Of a stretch of 64,000 nt of DNA, positions 10,569 through 23,085 are shown one piece after another. Below the pieces are notes generated by a model. That model was not told the DNA's origin. It made no database searches and saw nothing but the letters and a program-made list of their open reading frames with translations. Each line of letters starts with the position of its first letter. The first letter of the stretch is position 1. The position numbers were made by a program, and so were the translations under genes. The DNA is from Marsupella aquatica (Eukaryota; Marchantiophyta): the NCBI GenBank assembly GCA_973895155.1, contig OZ316891.1, forward strand, positions 1,922,001 through 1,986,000, read 5' to 3'.

Positions 10569-13500
10569 GCAGATATACGGAAAAAGTTGAAACGAATGTC
10601 ACAGCTTGTACACGAATGTACATTTTGGCTCTGAGTATGACTCTGCTATACATTTTGGCAACGTGTACACGAATGTAAAGCTTGTACACGAACGCTTGAG
10701 ATTCGAATGCCACAGCTTTGTCCATCGATCTTGATCGAGCTCGAGCTCGAGCTTCTTAGGTTTCACAAGCAGGCTCATGAGATGTATAGCAAAGTTAAGA
10801 GGACGACACTACGTACTTGGCAGCGATGATAAGCTCTGCAGGAGCTAGTTTTGCATCCGTTGTCTTGCATCTACAGTAGAAAACTGCTGGTTTTATTGAT
10901 AGAATTGGAACAGATACAATTGCGAGAAAGTTGCGAGTCTGCGCGCTTGTATCGGCTGCCAGACCACATTTTGGTTTAGAGTATGGTTAAATATTACTCG
11001 TTCTCACAATTAGAGCCCACTCTGATCTCGTCCTGGTGAATACAAATAATCGTGCTTCAATTGATCTCTGATAAGCTTGAAAAGAGAGCGGTAGCAGTTT
11101 TGTATCGCTTATTATGCCACTGTTCCTTTGAGAATCGCGTGATGTCGTTGATTGTTCTACCTTTAAGAATGTGGAAGATTACAAGAAGCAGAACCCCCGC
11201 GTGGAATTATCCCATCTTTCCCAGCATGCTGCCACCTAGCCTGTGGCGTGCACATGCACTTCCTTTTAACCCACCTCCTTATTCCACTCAAGGAGAAATA
11301 TGTCCCAGCACTGCTGTGAATTCATTCATTAACGACGTGGTAGAAATTGTTGCCGCGACCTTGTGTCATCCACATTGACAGTGTTGCGTCTGTTGCGGGA
11401 TTTAGGACTGCGTGTCTAGCTGTAGCGTAGCAAGAGATGACTAAATTCAACGAGATAGGTTGCAGCTGGGCAATGTCCGTTTGTGAAAGCTGTTACGAAG
11501 AAACCGTTATGGCCAAAAATCATATTCCGCTCGAGTAAACTGCACTCTTCGAAGCTCTGTCTTTCGGTCGACCCGTGGTTATCTAGGGTTTAAGTAAGTG
11601 ATTCAACTTGTTCCAAATTTGCGGGCTCTGAACCATGTATTCCGATATATAGTTTGGGAGATTTGTGCAGGAGTTCGGAGTTCATTTAGACGTTAGTTTA
11701 CATATTGCATGCCATTGGAAGGGAGGGTATCGGTACTATAGCTATCCTTTTAACTCGAGTATCCCAAATCTTTCAGATTTCTCCACTTTCACCTGCAGAG
11801 ATTCAAAAAGGCTTCTCTGCTCTGAGTCTAGCTTCCGTGGTGTACTTATAGTCTGGTTGTGTACAATCGTATATACTGCAGCCAAGTACGTAGTCTTGCA
11901 AGAGATGACAGGAAGGCACTTGGAGTAAGTGTGCATACTGCCCACGATTAAAGAAGTATTTTCTGGATGTACATGAAATGGTAAATCGCCTAATTAGGAT
12001 CGGAGGATGTTTTTACTTTAGTTGTCCTCAGGGAAAACCAAAAATTCTCAATGACTCGAGATTTAACATAGCTTTAATTTCTGGAACCACATATATACAT
12101 ACTCTATAATGGAATATAGCTTGAATTTTTGGAATTTTGGAACGTATAGCCAGGCTCGCTCATATGACTCCATAATCGAGCTGCCGCAGAAACTCTCAGG
12201 TAGAGCTTTGTGTGAGGTCGTAGAAACAATGGATCAGCATATGTGGGTGCCTAGCTGTTCCGTTGCTTGATCGTCTAAGAGGCATGCAGTAGCTTATCGA
12301 ACAAGCTGATGTTTTGGAATTACTAAACACATATAGTGTCCTATGTAGATTCTTTGTCCAGAGGCAACTTAAAACCGTCCCTCTCAAGTCTATCAAATGC
12401 TACCTAAAGTGCCTCTGGGCCCGTCATACCAGTCCCTGAAAACTGAGCTTGTGCATTGACTTCTCTCAAGGATGCATTATAGATTATTCGCTATGCCCCA
12501 TGCATCCTTCAATAGACTTGAAAAGTAGTCCCTAAGATGGACGACTGGCTTGGGGAGTACTGTATCAGCCTCAGACTGCGATCATAAGCACGTAATCACT
12601 TTCCTCTAATACGGAATATCAATATCAGGACCTTCCAGTGGGGGTATTTCTCGCGAAATTTCGCAACACTACGCAACACTCGTTACGCGCGTGTAACTAA
12701 GTGACGCACCATCCAGATGCTTATGCTCAAAGCTTCACCGTTTCATCCGTCTGAACTTGATTCTTGACCAAATATTGGCACTGAGACGATGGGGATCATA
12801 TCCGTTGTCAAGGGGAACCCCTCAAAATGTACCCAAATTTGAAGACCTATGACTATGCCTGTCTAATGAGTACCACATGAAAAGCCAAATTCTTCACGGC
12901 ATAGCCGGTCATACACTAAGGAAGCAAAATTCATATGACTGTACAAGGAAGAACCTAGTGTTGCACTGTCACCTTTAATTTAAAATAAAACGGGAAGAAC
13001 CGTACCTAGTTTTCAACGTAAGAATTCTAGGTTAAGAAGAATTTAGGCCGAGTGCACAACATACTACAATCCCATTCTCCAATCTTGAAAAGTTTGCAAT
13101 ACACACAAAAGAGTTGGTTACCCTTTGCATCAGGAAAAACTCATCCAATTAGCGTTCCACCATGAAATCAGATCCAGCAGCTAATAGGGATTCATGTGAC
13201 AGAGGATTGTGCTTGATGACAGCCGGGATGACAGCATAATTGGAGTAGTAAAGCCAATATTTCACTGTAACTGCTAAGTATTGGGATAATCAATCAACCA
13301 AGTGGTTTACATTTTAGATTTTTTACTATTATGAAAAAAAAGCATAGTATTGTGAGGAAATTAGTGGTCTTTTACTTCCATGAGAAAAATGTATGATTGG
13401 TATTGTGAGTAATTGTTTTACTGTTTGCTTCACCTTTATTACAACTACCCGCTCTGGCAAGCATTGACTACAAAGGATAACATCATGAAATTTGGCAATT

Positions 13501-14890
13501 TTGGAAGTTCTTAGAATGAAGGAGCTGTCACCGGATCTAACTGTCCCGATGAGATCTAGAAACTAAGATCAAATGGCCAATACTCAATGACATCCGTCAA
13601 TATGAAAGTCTGAAAGTCCCCACTTATCTCCTTCCTTTTAAAACCCCTCTGTAGATTTTCATGTCTATTTTCAAGTTATCTCAAGTAAAATGAGCCAAAG
13701 TTTTCTAACCTGAAATCTAATCCAGACTGCACTTAAGTTTGGATACTAGAAAAAGTCAACTAGTCGGAGCAAAATGGGACTAGAGTTGTAGTGAAGCCCA
13801 TTTGAGTGGAACATATCTACAGTGCATGGCCATAAAGACAAAATTTTGGATCCCCTCTAGATGTGGTCTAATCCTGTTGGGGATAATTCTTATCCCGAGA
13901 CACCATGCACATGTGAACACCATACAAAGTAGTCAACACAGCAAGTACCTGGTTCACCTCATGATCGAGGCTACGTCCACGAGAAAACAATAGACCTTTA
14001 CTTCTCTCTTGCTCAACTTTAACAATGAACTGAAGATCCACCAGGAACTGGCATCAGCCCTGACTATATACACAACAACACTATTGCTAACCTTAGCTAA
14101 GTCTTAACCTGAGTTAGTCTAACTGTGGTTAACTCAAGAGTCACAAGACTAAGAGCAATATCTAACAAACCCCTCAGTGCAAAATTCCCAAGTTGTAAGC
14201 TTACTAGATGGAAAACCCAATGCCAACTAGGATTGAGATAGGATTGCAATGGGTTTTGCCCAATGAGTCCTGAAGTTCCTCCCTCTAGTTGTAAAGTTTA
14301 ACACTTTGTAATGGACAGATCAGATCCAATTAACCACAACTTGCCCTATATAAGGGGAAGTGTCCAAGACCTCTCCCTTTCTTTCACATTCCATCACTCT
14401 TCTCCTCTAGCATGCCAGTTTGCTTCACAAGGAAAACTCTTCATTTAATGGTAACTAAGGGCAACCCGTAGCTTAATTTTGAAGGGCAGTTGTGATTTAA
14501 TGGAAACACAAACTTCCCCCCTTATCTAAACTGCACTTTTTCTATACACATAAGTCATTAAAATCAAAAGGCTAGATCTGGTTTCTATGGGTGGCCAAAA
14601 TTCACCAAATTCCATCTCCACCAAGTTAGCCACTCTTTGGGGTCTTTATTAGCCAGTTTCCCACCAAATCACAGGTCCATTAGCTACAATCTGATGGTTC
14701 TCCTTTAAATCTTGGGAGATCTAACTGTCAGGGAAAAACCTAATAAATTTACATAAATAATATTCTTAGCATCTCCACAAGAACACCATTTCCAAACAGC
14801 GAACTTAAAAACTATTTCTAAATTACCCTATGCTGGCCCCACATCCTTGGTGAGCAAGGCAAGTTATTCGTCGTTCTGCACTTGTCACTC
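10569..14890. other. Long intergenic stretch without a supported gene
   Basis: No recognisable coding region or RNA gene. Small items: TGTACACGAATGTA-type words three times between 10605 and 10690 just after the RBR stop; a GAGCTC/CTCGAG alternation at 10735-10752; a 12-bp palindrome GCGAAATTTCGC at 12653-12664; and TATATAAG at 14347-14354 followed by CT-rich DNA, which could be a stray promoter or a worn LTR. Confidence 0.4.
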
Positions 14891-15168
14891 TTTTATACAC
14901 TACCCTTCGAGCGACGGCTGCGATCGTTGTAATTAATCTATACGCAATCTGCTGCACAACGCCCGCACTCCTTGTGATCATTTACGGGCCACATAATCTA
15001 ATCTGCCTGAGTAGAAGTGATTGATGCACGTCGAGATCGCCGGAAGAGTGGTTTGGTCCTGTTGCTCCTGTACATGTCGGTGGGAACCTTTGCATTACTC
15101 CTCTGATTTCGTTGGAGTCATTTCGTTGAACACGTTTTCGAGATCTGACGTTGAATTTGAGCCTCGGT

Positions 15169-15985
15169 GAGTTATCGGTGCCGACAGTGAATGTCGAAGT
15201 CGTACTCGTGTGATAAGGAAATTGAGATCTTCCTTTGGAGCTTACTTGCGAAGTGTGAGGTGTCGAATTTGGTGCAGTAGAGACCTTGTTTATTTTCCTC
15301 TTGCTCTTCGCTCTGGTTCATGCACATTCTCGTTACCCGGGCAGAACTGTCAGTGGAACGGATCTGAAGTTCGGCTAGGTGATCTTGGATGTTCAGTTGA
15401 TTGCCTGGTCTTTTGGGTTCACTTTGATTTTTGTTTGTCAGTTGGGAAGTTTTGTCTTGTGGGTGTCCTGTCCAATCTAAGCTTGGATCTACAGGTCTGA
15501 TTTTCGTTTGGAGGTCCTCTGTTTCCATCTGGTAACTACCAGCTGCGCTTCGTCTGTCGATTTGTTGAGCTTTTCTTCATTTCCGTTTTCTGTTGTTCAT
15601 TATCGTCTCGTGGGTCTTTAATCTCCGGTAGGTCACTTGTATGTCTGCCTGATATCGCGTCCCCTGACTGGCTTGGTGACTGGGAAAATATGGAAGACTA
15701 TCGAATCTCTGCCCACATGGGAGCCTTGTCGTCGTTCCTGCACTCCCGGTTGTACGTTATTTTAGTTTCATGAAGTGTCTACTCGAGAGTTTCGTTACAG
15801 TGTTTTGAGTTGTTATTTTGGAATTCTGAATGTTGTTAGTGTCGAATTCCCTCTCTGCTGTGTGAGGACCTTCTCTTTCTGACCTGATTGAAAACTTCGA
15901 CAACATGGGAGCTCGAGAAGGAAAGGGGAAGCTTTCTATGCCCTTACTAACATCTTGTTCGGATATGTTTTATTGTTGTGTTCAG
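15169..15985 (+). other. Possible leader intron of the His/Pro-rich gene
   Basis: A consensus donor (CTCG/GTGAGT at 15169) and a consensus acceptor after a T-rich tract (TTGTTGTGTTCAG/GAC ending at 15985) bracket non-coding DNA just upstream of the short gene at 16088. A first intron in the 5' untranslated region is common in strongly expressed plant genes. This is inferred from splice signals only. Confidence 0.35.
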
Positions 15986-16087
15986 GACTTGTTGATCACT
16001 GTAGCCTTTGTTTTGGGTGGTGGAGAAGGAAGAAGTTGTGAGCTGTTGGCGGAAGCCCGAGCTTGTTGAGGGAGATTTTTGACAATC

Positions 16088-16369
16088 ATGTCGCACCCAC
16101 CGCACCATGGAGCACCGCATCACCATCCTCCCCCTCCCCCTCATCACGTTCCACCTCCTCATGTGCATCATGCTCCACCTCCAGTTCCCTTTGTGAGTGG
16201 GCACTTTCCCCCCCCTCATCACACCCACGTTCCCCCACCTCATTATGGCCATCCTGGTCCCGTGCATTCTGGCCCCGTGCATCACGACCCGCACCACCCT
16301 CCAGGCCCCGTCCATCATGACCCCCATCACCATCCGGGTCCCGTGCATGACCACCAACATCGCCACTGA
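16088..16369 (+). CDS. Short histidine/proline-rich protein
   Basis: The ATG at 16088 opens 93 codons made almost wholly of His and Pro, with some Gly, Val and Asp. There is no signal peptide, membrane segment or Cys. The C-terminal half is an imperfect repeat around GPVHHDPHH, at roughly residues 60-90. Runs of His and HxH could bind Ni, Zn or Cu; this is inferred from composition, not from a recognised domain. The frame has strong codon-level bias (CAC/CAT and CCN throughout), and overlapping frames are also open because of the simple composition, so chance cannot be excluded. Upstream splice signals and a T-rich leader support a real transcript. Confidence 0.6.
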   Translation: MSHPPHHGAPHHHPPPPPHHVPPPHVHHAPPPVPFVSGHFPPPHHTHVPPPHYGHPGPVHSGPVHHDPHHPPGPVHHDPHHHPGPVHDHQHRH

Positions 16370-17840
16370 GCGATTAACAGATCAACCTGGTGAGCACTTG
16401 TGAAGCTTCCCTGAGCTCGATTCTCCTAGTCAGACTCTGTGGATGCTCATGCTTGATTCCGTTAATTCTGGAGTTCTCTCCTATGTCGAATCTCACCACC
16501 AGATTCTACCATATGAATTTTTCTTTCATCTGGAGTTCTCTATTCCATGTAAAATCCAACCACCAAATTAGATTTGACAAGTGTTTCTCTCTCGTCTCGA
16601 TTTCGATAACCAGTTATGTCGTTGACCTTGTCGTATGTTTTCTGCAAATGCAAGTTCTGTCAAAAGGCTCAAGAAACGTGTTTGATGTTCCTGGTAATTT
16701 AGATCTGTGTCCCTTTGATAAGTATACTTGTCGGTTTCTAGCTAGCTACCTCTGGTCAGATCAAGTTCTGCCTTCTGCTCAACGAACTGATCTGTAATAT
16801 ATTTTTGCAACTTATGCAGGATCTTCTCCCTTCTCATTGGTCCTGTTGCTCCTGGGCACCCAATAGCCCGATGGTCTCGTCTGGTTGGGAGGAGTAATTA
16901 TCTCCGTTGTGGTGATACGAGTTTGGAGATGTTTCGGCATCTGAACAGTGGGAGAGATAGGTTGTGTAAATTACAGATAACTAGGAGCCTGGGTGAAGCT
17001 TTAGAACAAGGCAACACGATAGTCTTCAAGGTTCGATGGCGGACTGACAATTGGAGAAACATTTGATTTCGGTGGGCAAACTTGCACTTCCCCACTCTGT
17101 TCATCTCATACTCTTGAAAAGCTTGTCGTAGCTATTGGCAGAAGAGAGCACCCGTTGTGGGGTCTGTTCATTCTGTATAGCAAAAAAATCACAGGTTGGG
17201 AATTATAATTCCTAATCAGGTGTGCGGAAATCTTCGCGTGAAGAACTCTTCTGTTTTCCAGTTCTGTTTTGTGGAATCTACTGTACCTGTCATCCCAGTC
17301 TATTAAACACATTCTTCTTGGTCATGTCGTGCTGAAATCTCCCTGAAGTTGTTAGAGGCAAGATGGATGTTGTCATTCTTACTTTATGAGCGTGGGTGCC
17401 AATGCTTTGACTCACAGTTCTGAGGATTGGTTCATTAGCTCCAAATGAAGTTATCCAGCATTTTCATCCCACCGGGACTGAAGCAATGTATTTGTTGGAG
17501 TCTCTCCACTTCACATTTAGTCTTCCACATCATTTGTCGTTATGAAAAATCGGAGGTGTCTGTTGAGGAATTCATGATGAAATGCGAGTGCAACCCATTT
17601 CACCATCATCCTGACAGTAATTGTTAAGGACAAATTATTCAGCCTACACTTATCGTCGTGTGGCTGTGAAGACTTGAAGCATTCACCACTGGACTGCTTA
17701 CCGAGAACGGCTCGAAAGATTCAAATCTTCCTTTTCCGTCCGCCCAAAATTGGTTATTTATTTTGGGTGGTTGATTGCCACTACCTTGTCTCCTAAAGTT
17801 TTTCTCTAGAAGGCAGATCTTCTCTTTGCGATTGGGACCA
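16370..17840. other. 3' flank and spacer
   Basis: No gene supported. An imperfect 73-bp duplication beginning CTGGAGTTCTCT is visible at about 16468 and 16541, probably in the 3' region of the His/Pro-rich gene. Confidence 0.4.
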
Positions 17841-17845
17841 TGTCT

Positions 17846-17986
17846 CCCGGTTATGCGTTTTTGCTTTTTGGCACTATGATATATATAGTACCCTAAACAT
17901 ATAGACTTGATAACTTCCGGTTCTGCGTTTTTGCTTTTTGGCACTATGATATATATAGTACCGTAAACATATAGACTTGATAACTT
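17846..17986. repeat. Two tandem copies of a 70-bp unit
   Basis: CCGGTTATGCG/CCGGTTCTGCG at 17848 and 17918 begin near-identical units ending GACTTGATAACTT (17916 and 17986). Only two base differences are apparent over the unit, so it is a recent duplication. Confidence 0.95.
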
Positions 17987-18250
17987 AAAAGTTTGGATGG
18001 CTTATCGCGCTATCAAACTCTGCCAAATGTCAGTGGTATATCACTGGCTTCACCGAAACTCAAAAGTACAAGCTGGCTACGCCGAGCAGCACACACCTGG
18101 TGGCCAGTTGTCCATGTTTCTAGCCACGAATTCAATTCCATACCCCGTAATGCTTCATCGACGTAGTGTGCTAGCCGAAGCACACCTCAACATGCGAGCG
18201 TTCGGGAAGGGTGGGGGCCAGGGGGCTCTCTCTCACACATAATCTATCTT

Positions 18251-20880
18251 TCAAAAATGATGATCTGTGTCCTCAACTAATAGGTCCGAATGATATAATT
18301 GTGTCAATCTTGCACCAAATTTTGTGGGGGAGGATTGGGACCAGGACGCAGGGGGCGAGGCGCTATATGAAGGCAATTGTCCCGTCCAAGGAAGTGCAAG
18401 CCTCGGCCCAAGTCCAGCGCTGCCTTCGTGTCTTGCACAAACCTCTTCTTCCATTGCCTGGCACTCGGCGTGGTAGAACAGAACGCCAGGAGGTGCCGTT
18501 GCCTGCAGCGAGTGGGACGACTCTCGCTCCAAAGTGGGGCCCTGACCGAACTCCACGGTCTGCAAGCTCGTACAATTCCTTACCAGAAGATTTTTGAAAA
18601 TGAAGACAAGGCTCTCATTGACTCGGGCAATTTGCACAACCTTCGGTTATGCTCCAAGTATAACAAAGACAGTTTGCGAAGCTGGCCAAATGACTCGGCC
18701 AACTCTCGTAGCCCCTTCACCCGATTATTTCCAATGTGACCAACGTCCCCAGTTCGCACGGGATTCTCTACAAGATTGAAGTCAAGGGATGGCATTCTTT
18801 GGATTGAAAGAATCAGAGGCTGAATCCAAGATTGCGGGTAACCCTGCCACTTGAACTTAAGCTGCGCATGTCGTGAAACGGTGAATTGCGAGGTAAAATA
18901 GAAGGGATAGGCGATTCTGACGGCCAGTCTCTTGCTGCTGGAACACAATCTTCTCTTGGGCGTCTTGCCTCCTCTGTTTCCCCGGATTCGACCTGCCCGC
19001 CTAAATCTACTCCAAGGCGTTCCAGCCGCCACAAATTCTCAATGATGAACAAAACTCTCAATAGGACAAAACTAAAGCAAAGATTTACAGAACACTCAAC
19101 ATGACAAAACTAAAAAGCTAATAAAAACCAAAAAAAAAGGGATGGGAGCAAAGATTAACAAAACTGACTCTTAATAATATGACAAAACTAAGAGTGGCTC
19201 TCAATAAACACAAAATAGAAGTGAGGGTGGAAAAAACTAGGATGAGGCAAAGCTGAACAACAGCATCTTGTTCTGCAATATTTTTTTTTTCTCTTATCTC
19301 TATTTATGTTCAAAGAACTGGTAATCAGGACAGTGTTTTAGTATTCCTGATCAGGCTTGATCATCTCATGAACATACACTGTCACATAACTAGCCACAGT
19401 TTGAGAAAATTCACAGCATTTTGTCGTTTCCAGATTGTGGCATTAGGATAATATCCTAATGCCACAATCTTTCGAGACCAACTCCTTCGTAAGAGCGTAT
19501 CCACAGATCCGTTCCCATTTTACAACAGTCTCACTGCGGGGACTCGCAATACTATGTCCCAGAATCCTGAGCTGCCCATGCATTGCGATGGTGCCTTCGT
19601 TGATTACATTGACCAGAAAGCGGCTCTTCAAATTTAACCATGCCAAGTCTTGCTCTGCCCGAGACGCTTTCCAGATAGATTTTACCAGAGATGAAAAATC
19701 CCTGCAATATCCAAAATTTCTTCATCGGGAGGCTTTCGAGAATCGTAGCACACCTTCAACTTGACCCAAAGTTTGTAATCAGAACTTCCGTCCACATCTT
19801 CGGCTTTTGCCAGTCAACTCAGAAGATCCAAACAAACGTGGTGTTCATGTACGCCGGGCTCCTTGCTTACAAAACCGGCCAGAATTTTTACAAACAACGG
19901 ATAGCCGTCACATTTCGGTATTGCTTCCTGGACAACAGGTCTTAGACCATGGGGTCTTTCTCCCCCTGGAAGGCAGTGACGAAACAGCTGTTGTGATTCT
20001 TCTGAGCGCAAATATCCGACCTCAAATATCTTTAGATGGAGTGTCAAGCCGAGAAGTTGTGCAAGTGACAATTAGTTTACTGGAGCTCCCTTCTAGCCAT
20101 TCTGCGCAGGCCATCTAGCTCGGCCTGTGACTCCACATTATCCAGAACCATCAAAACCTTTCTGCTCGTCAGCTCATAAAGCAGCTCGTACAGGTTATGA
20201 ATTGAGCCAATGTTGGTTCCTTACGTGCTTCTTGAATTTCTCCAAACCTGCTCACTGCCATGAAATTGTCCTTCAATAGTCCAGGGCTACAACGCATGTG
20301 ACATCAAAGTTGTCACATGTGTCATAGTAGACCTCTCGGGCTAGAATGGTCTTTCCTGTACCACTTTAACCTACAATAAAGATCGTGCATACTTTCTGAT
20401 AGGGCCGACCGAAGTCAATGAAATACTTTCAGCTTCTCTTGGCATCACCTCCGACTCGTGCGTGCGGTAGTCTCTTCTCCAGAATCTGGAGTTTCCAGTT
20501 TTAGAAACAAACAATGTTGTTTCAGTTCCAGGCAATCAGCTTTGACCTCATTTGTAATACGAAACACGATTCAGATACGAGCCAACTTACTAGGAATTAG
20601 TCCCATATCTTCGCTTTTTTCAAGTGTACCTCTGAAATCGTTGTGCAACTTGTCACCAAGTAGAGACCCATTGTGAGAAGTTCCATAAAAGAACATTCCT
20701 CCAATGTTCGATAGCAGATGTCTAATTCGCTCCGTTGCAGGCAAATTTTCTGGTAGTGCCCTAATTTACCTCTTAACAGAAACAGCCTGATCATGGGCCT
20801 AATCAAGTACCACCTACTTTGCTGTCCCATGGCCCCCACTCGAGTATCACTACAGGAAACTAAGAGGTTTCCCAAAAGCG
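18251..20880 (-). pseudogene. NB-ARC-LRR (NLR) immune receptor pseudogene
   Basis: Reading right to left, the minus strand shows NLR landmarks in order. A P-loop, IVG*SGTGKTILARE, lies at 20375-20330; the asterisk is an in-frame TAA at 20368-20366. Kinase-2 is KVLMVLDNVES (20162-20130). An RNBS-C-like stretch is near 20030 and a GLPL-like motif GYPLF at 19906-19892. A WHD/MHD-like segment containing TIAMHGQLRILG follows near 19590. LRR-like sequence (LRELAESFGQLRKLSLLYLEHN) is near 18690. The pieces lie in different frames with several stops, so the gene is dead. A 19053-19430 stretch rich in ACAAAACTAA words interrupts it. An open but unclassified segment (20880-20420) may be its N-terminal part; I cannot say whether it was CC, TIR or kinase type. 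Confidence 0.83.
19432..19470. repeat. Perfect 39-nt palindrome
   Basis: Nineteen-base arms (19432-19450 and 19452-19470) are exact reverse complements around a single central A. The arms begin AGATTGTGGC and end GCCACAATCT. It lies inside the NLR pseudogene between the WHD-like segment and the LRR region. Confidence 0.97.
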
Positions 20881-22177
20881 AGACAAACTAAATTCCGTCC
20901 AGACCGTGGGGCGGCTGCATATTGCATTCTACGCTGTTTCAGCTTCTGTTTCTGTAACCTCTGACCGTAAACGAGACGATAAATTTCATGGTGTCGATGT
21001 CTCCGTCGAACCACCAAAAGCCAGAATTAGTAGAGCCAACTAACTGCACGATAAGCATGGATCTCAAGGTTCATGCCACTTTACAGTGCAGAAAATTGGT
21101 TGAGTCTCCATATCAACAGGACAACGTAGCACCAACTGCGATTAGAGACTTAAAGACAGTTTGCTCATCGCGCAGTACAGAATACACGAAGGAGACTCAA
21201 ACCAAGCCAAGGATTGCTTCTTACGTACAATTTCAACAACTAATACTCTCCGTGCAAGAGGTTGATCGAAGATGTAGGCGGCGCATGAGCTGTATGCGGA
21301 ACACATGATAGCCTGAATGAGCAGAGTCAGGAACCCCTTTCACATCATACTTACTCTCACCTCAAAAACAAGAGTTTTTAGATCACTATTGTGGAGAAGG
21401 ATCACAACCATGAAGAAGTCTTAATCTAATCACACCAAGAGAAGTAAACGTAAGATAACGCGCATATCTACTGTTTCAAGCATTGTAATGACAAGACAAG
21501 CGGTGAACTATTTCAGTCAGAGAATTTGGAAAATCTCTAAAAATTTCCGTAAGCTATTACTCATCATACTTGGTTCTCCCTTCGCAATAAGAGTTGCTAC
21601 TATGATTAGATTCATCAAAGTACAAATGGTTTACATCATATCCAGAGTTAAAGTCACACCGCGCCCAAAGCAAGAAACGTACGAAAGTGCAATTTACCTA
21701 CATTTCGACTAACAGATATCCGTGTTCATTGAGACGGCAGACGCTGATTCGTCCGCTCCAAGGAACTAGTTTTATTGTAAACCCTAAACTATTCTCTTCG
21801 AAAAGGTGATTCTAAATTACTCCCACAAAGAAGAGTAAAACCACGAGCAGAATCTGTTTGCAGCTCCAGAACTTTCATGGGGACCATTTGAAATGGAATT
21901 CATAGCGGAAATGTCGAGTCTCGAGGTGAAATGTCCCAATAAAATTCGCAGCGCATCGTAATGGGTCAAAACTTCGACGATGATATAGACCTAACCATTA
22001 TATTCCTAGCTTCCCGGGGAGTCACCAGCCACATTGTAGAATACCCAAAACACACCGGCTGCCGTGGCGAAACAAACAGCAAATCCATCCGATCCACTGC
22101 TCTCCTCCACTGCACATACTTTACACTCAGACTAAACCCTAAACCCTACCTCCTAACTATTTCCTTTCTATCTCCTG
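20881..22177. other. No supported gene
   Basis: Short open frames on both strands, none with a recognisable domain. The part nearest 20881 may include lost upstream NLR sequence. Confidence 0.35.
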
Positions 22178-22193
22178 TAAACGACGTCGTTTA
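22178..22193. promoter_or_regulatory. 16-bp palindrome with ACGT core
   Basis: TAAACGACGTCGTTTA is a perfect palindrome 22 bp past the RLP24 stop. GACGTC is a bZIP-type core, but its position downstream of the gene makes a promoter role uncertain. Confidence 0.4.
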
Positions 22194-22214
22194 GAAATGC
22201 GTAAGAACAGGCTG

Positions 22215-22730
22215 CTATTCCTGCATAGTTCGCGTCGATTGCCTCTTTGTGGCAACTTTGACCTTGATCTCGTCCGACAATTTGGGTAACGTAAGGCTCG
22301 GGTCGGCTTGCAGAGCCAGAGGGGCCTTCACCATATGGATACTCTGCTCCAACTCGGCTGCAGCTTCCTTCCTTTCCGTTGACTTCTTGCTCTTCATTCG
22401 GCTCTCCCAGAACTTCGACTCCCGCTTCACCCGCACCTCCTCGATCTTCTTAATTGCCTTAATGGTCTGCTCCACCACATTCCTGTCATACCTCTCAGGC
22501 CTATTCCGCCTCCGCTCAAGCTCGAACGTCGTATCCTGCGCGAGCTCCTTCCCGTGCAGCTTCCTGTACGCCTTCGTCCACTTCACCTTCCGTGGATTCC
22601 TCTTCATTTTGAAATTCTTGTGACATTTCGACCTGCAGAACCGAAACACCTTCGCATCATTACGCACGAAAGTAATCCCATGGCCGGGATACACCGTCGA
22701 GGAACAGAACCAGCAGTTCTCTAATCTCAT
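22215..22730 (-). CDS. RLP24: RLP24-like ribosome biogenesis factor
   Basis: Single-exon gene for a 171-residue protein of the eL24 family, RLP24 branch. RLP24 joins pre-60S particles in the nucleolus as a placeholder for ribosomal protein eL24. It is exchanged for eL24 in the cytoplasm after the AAA-ATPase Drg1/AFG2 removes it. The start [18 protein letters not shown], the zinc-ribbon cysteines C6, C9, C32 and C36, and the FVRND segment are diagnostic of RLP24 rather than cytosolic eL24. The remainder is a long basic and charged helix, as in plant orthologues of about 160 residues. The ATG is at 22730-22728. No defects are visible. Confidence 0.97.
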   Translation of the reverse strand: MRLENCWFCSSTVYPGHGITFVRNDAKVFRFCRSKCHKNFKMKRNPRKVKWTKAYRKLHGKELAQDTTFELERRRNRPERYDRNVVEQTIKAIKKIEEVRVKRESKFWESRMKSKKSTERKEAAAELEQSIHMVKAPLALQADPSLTLPKLSDEIKVKVATKRQSTRTMQE

Positions 22731-23085
22731 CGCTGCGGCTGTCGCGGTTCCAGCCGATCACTCTCCTTCCTTCTATTTCTTCTCTCACCCACTTCAATCC
22801 GCTCCAATCTGCCCAAATCCGCGGCAAAAGTGGCAGTAATTGGGGTCTAGGAGACGATCAACCGAACCGAAAACCGAGAGAATTCTCGAGCAGAGGAGGT
22901 GATCTTCCAGAAACAACACCTCGTGATCGAAAGAAGAAGACCGTCAGAAGGGAATGAGGTTTCTGCTGTAACCCTACACTCCGAAACCCTAAAAGCGTTA
23001 CAGAGAGTTTTGCTTTCGTGCTCGGACACAAATTCACAGATGCTCGTATATTATTATTATCAAAGCGGTTGGCTACGGGGAAAGA
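22731..23085. other. 5' flank of RLP24
   Basis: Likely promoter and leader. CT-rich when read with the gene; no clear TATA box. Confidence 0.35.

Noticed and set aside
12653-12664. 12-bp palindrome GCGAAATTTCGC
   Set aside because: Palindromes of this length are expected by chance in 64 kb, and no gene is nearby.
14347-14360. TATATAAG as promoter of the His/Pro-rich gene or as an LTR promoter
   Set aside because: Too far (1.7 kb) from the gene without supporting leader evidence, and no LTR ends found.
18211-18750. Plus-strand frames of 120-128 codons
   Set aside because: They are antisense to LRR-like sequence of the NLR pseudogene on the minus strand.
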